Positions 60,761-64,000 of a stretch of 64,000 nucleotides of DNA are shown here, piece after piece. Numbering within the stretch: position 1 is the stretch's first letter; the number at the start of each line of letters is the position of its first letter. The notes beneath the pieces were generated by a model. That model did no database searches. It saw only the letters and a list, made by a program, of their open reading frames with translations, and was not told the DNA's origin. A program made the position numbers and the translations under genes. Origin of the DNA: CAITZA01 sp937915285 (GTDB taxonomy: Bacteria > Desulfobacterota > Desulfomonilia > Desulfomonilales > Desulfomonilaceae); the NCBI GenBank assembly GCA_036821825.1, contig DAISIV010000002.1:1-64000 (forward strand). The letters are read 5' to 3'.

Positions 60761-61850
60761 TGTTCTGGCCTCCCGATTCGGTCATTTCCAGGGCTGTTTG
60801 AAGGACAGAATGAGGGCTAACCGATGTCATGCACGGATGCTCAGGTAGCGGGCATGCGAAGTGACGGCACGGTGAGCATGAAGCTTGTCCCCTTATTATT
60901 CGGGCGCCATTTCCAAACGGTGCTGTAGCCCCAGGAATTGTAGGTCCAAAAATAGTCAAGACTTTTGCTCCAGCCGCCACAGCCAGGTGTGCGCTACCGG
61001 TATCATTTGAGATGACAAGGTCACTTAGATTCATGATTCCGAGAGACTGCTCAAGGTTACTGGCGCCAGCCATGTTAAGGCAATTTCTGTGCTTCATCGT
61101 CTCCATGATCGAATCGATCATTTCCCTCTCATCGGGAGAGCCCATGAACACAACGAGCGCATCCGTCTGCTCTATGAGCAAGTCGGCCAGAGCCGCAAAG
61201 TTGGCAGCGGGCCAACGCTTTGCCAGTGAGTTTACAGAACCGGGACACAGACAAAAAGTTGATCGGGACCGCCCCCCGTCTGGAATGGATGATAGCAGAA
61301 ATTCGGCATTCTCCCTTAAAGACCTGTTCAACTGTATGGAGCAATCCGGTTTTGAGTTCATGTCTTGGTTTCTTAATCCGAAGAAATCTCCGACGTGATT
61401 CACTATATTCAGGTAATAATATACTTGATGCTGTGATCTGATTTCATTTGTTAGTGGAACCTTGAGGTTTATAAAAGGGCCTCTGGCGTCAGTCGGGTAA
61501 CCCGCTCTGAGCGGTATTCCCGCCATCCATGCCGTAAAAGCGCTCTCGAAGGCATTCTGAAAAAGCACCACCAGATCGACCCTGAGCCTGGCCAACACAG
61601 ACCGCATAAGGAATGGGCGGGAAATCTTGTTGAGCGCATGGGGGAAGGTGACAATTTCGTCAGGGATTCTTGAAACTTTCAGAAGTTTTTCTACGGATTC
61701 CGGCGCCCAGAAAATCAGATGCGCTCCCGGGAACATTCCACGTAAAGACTTCATCGCTGGGAGGGTCATTACCGTGTCGCCAACCCAGTTCACTCCTCTA
61801 ACGAGAATACTCGAAGGTAATTCACATACCCTGCAGTCAGAAGCCTTCAT
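60747..61850 (-). CDS. LPS heptosyltransferase, WaaF-like (GT9, 367 aa)
   Basis: GT9 enzyme with ILVRGVNWVGDTVMTLPAMKSLR at the N-terminus, CPGSVNSLAKRWP, and the donor-binding VISNDTGSAHLAVAAGAKVLTIFGPT. WVGDxVMxxP is characteristic of heptosyltransferase II. C-terminal Cys residues (ASCSPCRHFACPLPEHPCM) also match WaaF. It transfers L,D-heptose onto the inner core at the cytoplasmic face. The start overlaps the lpxL-like gene by 14 bases and has GGGGGG directly before it. Another GT9 lies at 35087-36001. Confidence 0.9.
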   Translation of the reverse strand: MKASDCRVCELPSSILVRGVNWVGDTVMTLPAMKSLRGMFPGAHLIFWAPESVEKLLKVSRIPDEIVTFPHALNKISRPFLMRSVLARLRVDLVVLFQNAFESAFTAWMAGIPLRAGYPTDARGPFINLKVPLTNEIRSQHQVYYYLNIVNHVGDFFGLRNQDMNSKPDCSIQLNRSLRENAEFLLSSIPDGGRSRSTFCLCPGSVNSLAKRWPAANFAALADLLIEQTDALVVFMGSPDEREMIDSIMETMKHRNCLNMAGASNLEQSLGIMNLSDLVISNDTGSAHLAVAAGAKVLTIFGPTIPGATAPFGNGARIIRGQASCSPCRHFACPLPEHPCMTSVSPHSVLQTALEMTESGGQNNASD

Positions 61851-62868
61851 GCCCCCCCTGATTGCAAGCGCTTTGCTTAAAGTCCTTGTGCGAGACGTTT
61901 GTGGGGGTCGTCATGGATTTATGCGCCAATCGCCTGCTCTTTCTCCTGAATTTTCTGTGCAGCCAGAATCCCTGTTCAGGGTCATCTCGCAACCAGGATT
62001 CGAAGATGTTGTGGAACCTTTGTGAATTCACTATTAAATCGGTCTGTTCATCACCTGAGATGTGGATTGGTATCTCTTCCCCGAAATCGCATTGATATCT
62101 ACCGTCAGCGAGACGTTTTGCCCGGATGGGAAATACAAGCGCGTTTCCCTCAATTGCAAATCTTGCGAAAATACCATTCGCAAGGACTTTTCTTCCAAAG
62201 AAATCAACCGGTACTGGTCTGGTGTCATCGCCCCGTTGATCGGCAAGAACTACCACCATCTCTCCCTCGTTTAAAGCCTTCAATATCCGGTGCACACTTC
62301 CCCGATGAGGCAATATTCTCAGGCCGCTACTGGAGCCCCCACGATCGAACATCATGTACTTGTTGACGAAATAATTCGGCGCTGCCGTTACCAAAAGGTT
62401 TCCGCGTATGCCAAGGAAACGGCTCATCGCAGCTAAAACCTCAAAGCTGCCGAAATGCCCTGTAACGTAGTAAATTCCTCTGTTTCCCGGGGACCATGCG
62501 AAATCAAAATTCTTTTTTCCCCGAATGATCAACCGATCTGCCAGCTCATCCTCCGTCCAACGGCGAAGACGATAGAATTCTATTGCAAGCATTCCAAAAT
62601 GTTCAAAATTTGCCCTTGCAAGCGCATTCAGTTCCCTGGAGGTTTTTGAATCACCGAAACAGATTGTTAGATTCTCTAACGCGACTTTCCTTCGCTCTCT
62701 TGCCGCCACAAACATGACGCGCCCCAAAAAACGGCCTACCGCAAGCGCAGTCCTGTCTGATGGGATGATGCAAATGAGTTCCTCGATCATTCGGAAAAGC
62801 AAGTAAACGAGATACTCAAGATAAAGCCCGAAACTGAAGGGTGGCCTTTCAAGATTTTCCCAACTCAT
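61837..62868 (-). CDS. Lipid A late acyltransferase, LpxL/HtrB-like (343 aa)
   Basis: Membrane-associated acyltransferase that adds a secondary acyl chain to lipid A. One N-terminal hydrophobic segment (about 10-35), the catalytic HxxxxE motif in TGHFGSFEVLA (about 138-143), the LADQRGDDTRP motif, and the C-terminal WLRDDPEQGFWLHRKFR are all typical. It is the first gene of the four-gene LPS-core operon. The last 25 residues (THKSMTTPTNVSHKDF-like tail) extend past the usual end and overlap waaF. No strong SD is seen. Confidence 0.9.
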   Translation of the reverse strand: MSWENLERPPFSFGLYLEYLVYLLFRMIEELICIIPSDRTALAVGRFLGRVMFVAARERRKVALENLTICFGDSKTSRELNALARANFEHFGMLAIEFYRLRRWTEDELADRLIIRGKKNFDFAWSPGNRGIYYVTGHFGSFEVLAAMSRFLGIRGNLLVTAAPNYFVNKYMMFDRGGSSSGLRILPHRGSVHRILKALNEGEMVVVLADQRGDDTRPVPVDFFGRKVLANGIFARFAIEGNALVFPIRAKRLADGRYQCDFGEEIPIHISGDEQTDLIVNSQRFHNIFESWLRDDPEQGFWLHRKFRRKSRRLAHKSMTTPTNVSHKDFKQSACNQGGHEGF

Positions 62869-63051
62869 GACACTGCCACTAATATTGGTTTAGTTGTTGA
62901 GGGCCGGCTATCTCTTAAAACGTCTTGAATCTCTTTGATTGGGCGACGATACAGCATTCAGGAGCGATTCGGTGGCGCGATCTTAAAGAAAACTCCCCTG
63001 CCAGAGCCGCAGCCTCAAAATAACAAGAAACTGAAACTAAATGATACTTTG

Positions 63052-63234
63052 TCAAGGTTTTGGGTCACCCAACGGGATTGCCTCGTCTATCAACATGATT
63101 GGAATGTCGTCCTTGATTTCATATTTAAGCCTGCAGGCCTCACATATTAGTCCGTCGGAATTCGGAGTTAGATTTAGATCGCCCTTACATTTAGGGCAAA
63201 CCAGGATATCCAGTAATTTTTGATTCACAGCCAT
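63052..63234 (-). CDS. Trm112-family zinc protein (60 aa)
   Basis: Small protein with two CxxC-type pairs (ILVCPKCKG and LICEACRL) and the C-terminal YEIKDDIPIMLIDEA block that defines the YcaR/Trm112 family. In eukaryotes Trm112 activates methyltransferases; bacterial members are often next to lpxK or kdsB in lipid A loci, which matches its position before the LPS cluster. AAGGA lies upstream of the ATG. The 183 bases to the lpxL gene show no terminator. Confidence 0.92.
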   Translation of the reverse strand: MAVNQKLLDILVCPKCKGDLNLTPNSDGLICEACRLKYEIKDDIPIMLIDEAIPLGDPKP

Positions 63235-63381
63235 ACTTCATCCTTGAATTAAAGCAGTATTCCCCAAAAGTTGTGGCTAGTATACTAAAAGAGCATTCGC
63301 ATGAAAACCTCTTGTTGAAAAGGATGATGAATTCGTCCGAGTGTGGAGATAGTGACCGAAGCAGGTCTGAGGAGAGAGCAA

Positions 63382-63420
63382 GTGCGTCTGCCATTGTCTC
63401 ACAATGGGTTACAGACGCAC
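63382..63420. repeat. Large double hairpin between trm112-like and rhodanese genes
   Basis: GTGCGTCTG (63382-63390) pairs with CAGACGCAC (63412-63420), enclosing CCATTGT-CTC-ACAATGG (63391-63407) with a four-base bulge GTTA. The total is 16 base pairs in 39 bases. There is no U-tract on either strand. It could be a REP-like element, a Rho-assisted terminator or a processing site. Confidence 0.6.
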
Positions 63421-63475
63421 ATTATTCACGCAAAAGTTATCAGGGTTGCTTGAATCAGGAATTTTGAAACATCAC

Positions 63476-64000
63476 TCAAGATTTGTCTGCCTGGGGCCCT
63501 TTGGGTTCAGCCTTGCTAGGGATCAATCCCGCGTCAGGTGTTTTCTCACCCTCATGAACAGGTAGGCCGGCATCCATCCATGCCTGGCTGCCTCCCTCCA
63601 GGCTAGCGGCTTTAGTAAATCCCTTGCGTTCCAATATGCCTGTAGCCAGGCTTGACCTGTAAGCCGAATTGCAGACTAGCGCCACAGGCTGATCCTTTTC
63701 AAGTTTTGACGACAACTGAGCCAAATGTGTCAACGGTAGATTCAGCACATTTCCTATGCGCATGGCCATCCATTCAGAGGGAAGTCTGACATCCACAATG
63801 AGCGGCGCCTGGCCATTCTGCATGGCTTCATAAAGTTTTTTTGGCGCTATCGGGGAATGGGATTTTGTGGGGAGTTTGGCCTTCTTCCAGGATTCCAGTG
63901 TCATGGTGTCGGCTTTGTAACCGATCCTGTGAAGCCTGTGTTTTGCTTCTTTAAGTAATTCCTGATCTCCCACCAAAACAAGTTTCGATCCCCATGGAAC
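63476..64000 (-). CDS. Rhodanese-domain protein (partial, runs off the right edge)
   Basis: The reading frame stays open to the window edge (it starts WGSKLVLVGDQELLKEAKHRL), so the ATG-like start at 63976 is not the true beginning. Residues about 50-145 of the visible part form a rhodanese domain with the active-site loop CNSAYRS (sulfur-carrying Cys) and DVRLPSEW. The segment before it (LVLVGDQE...RIGYKAD) resembles the link after an upstream rhodanese or metallo-beta-lactamase domain, so the full protein is probably two-domain. It may carry sulfane sulfur. The tail after the domain is Pro/Glu/Lys-rich. Confidence 0.85.
   Translation of the reverse strand, partial: VPWGSKLVLVGDQELLKEAKHRLHRIGYKADTMTLESWKKAKLPTKSHSPIAPKKLYEAMQNGQAPLIVDVRLPSEWMAMRIGNVLNLPLTHLAQLSSKLEKDQPVALVCNSAYRSSLATGILERKGFTKAASLEGGSQAWMDAGLPVHEGEKTPDAGLIPSKAEPKGPQADKS

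Noticed and set aside
1..64000. tRNA, rRNA, CRISPR, insertion sequences, prophage or integrative elements
   Set aside because: Read through on both strands; no cloverleaf-like sequences, regularly spaced repeats, transposase or integrase genes were seen.

Overview
The window reads as an ordinary chromosomal stretch of a Gram-negative, probably anaerobic bacterium of the Desulfobacterota (former Deltaproteobacteria), perhaps near the Desulfomonile/Syntrophobacter group. The evidence is lipid A and LPS core genes (lpxB, an lpxL-type acyltransferase, a waaF-type heptosyltransferase, a WaaP-like kinase), a DUF3786 iron-sulfur protein, tandem moeA genes including a MoeA/PBP fusion, archaeal-type phosphoglycerate mutase, a clade-X-type phosphofructokinase, several radical SAM enzymes, and large two-receiver hybrid kinases. 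The taxonomic placement is inference. I see no rRNA, tRNA, CRISPR array, insertion sequence or prophage.

Layout. 1-3.6 kb (minus): edge of an unknown gene, an SDR reductase, an XRE-cupin regulator and an acyl-CoA dehydrogenase. 3.9-8 kb: 4-alpha-glucanotransferase, two unknown proteins, and a UbiA-family (decaprenyl-phosphate phosphoribosyltransferase-like) enzyme. 8.3-14.1 kb (plus): apgM behind a structured leader, a GSCFA protein, an unknown protein, and an MrfA-like helicase fused to an MrfB-like exonuclease. 14.3-17.8 kb: hybrid histidine kinase. 17.8-22.1 kb (minus): Deg-like protease, D,D-carboxypeptidase, folE2-queD. 22.2-29.2 kb (plus): second Deg-like protease, M18 aminopeptidase, ECF sigma/anti-sigma pair, YchF, phosphofructokinase. 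29.4-34.8 kb: envelope region with two Pro/Cys-rich exported proteins, a periplasmic binding protein, a J-domain protein and an outer-membrane barrel. 35-43 kb: GT9, two moeA genes, a membrane-anchored IscU-like scaffold, greA, a double HAD fusion and a TrkA-C membrane protein. 43.1-45.2 kb (minus): lpxB and a DUF3786 protein. 45.5-51.6 kb: Tes-like radical SAM, GT2, ParB-like protein, an unlisted 52-aa gene on the other strand, an SPL-type radical SAM and a zinc phospholipase C/P1-nuclease-like protein. 51.7-57.2 kb: a periplasmic amino-acid-binding-type protein translationally coupled to a second hybrid kinase, then a soluble kinase. 57.3-58.1 kb (minus): a miniature gas-vesicle locus, gvpA plus a GvpC-like helical protein, behind a near-consensus sigma-54 promoter. 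58.3-62.9 kb (minus): LPS-core cluster. 63-64 kb: Trm112-like protein and a rhodanese protein running off the edge.

The parts I find most worth following are the sigma-54-controlled gvpA/gvpC-like unit, the single-chain MrfA-MrfB fusion, the Tes-like radical SAM and its unusual neighbours (including the 52-aa gene), two candidate small RNAs with their own promoter and terminator signals, and a structured leader before apgM. Several start codons were moved from the longest ORF to internal codons with a good Shine-Dalgarno sequence (SD); each case is explained.
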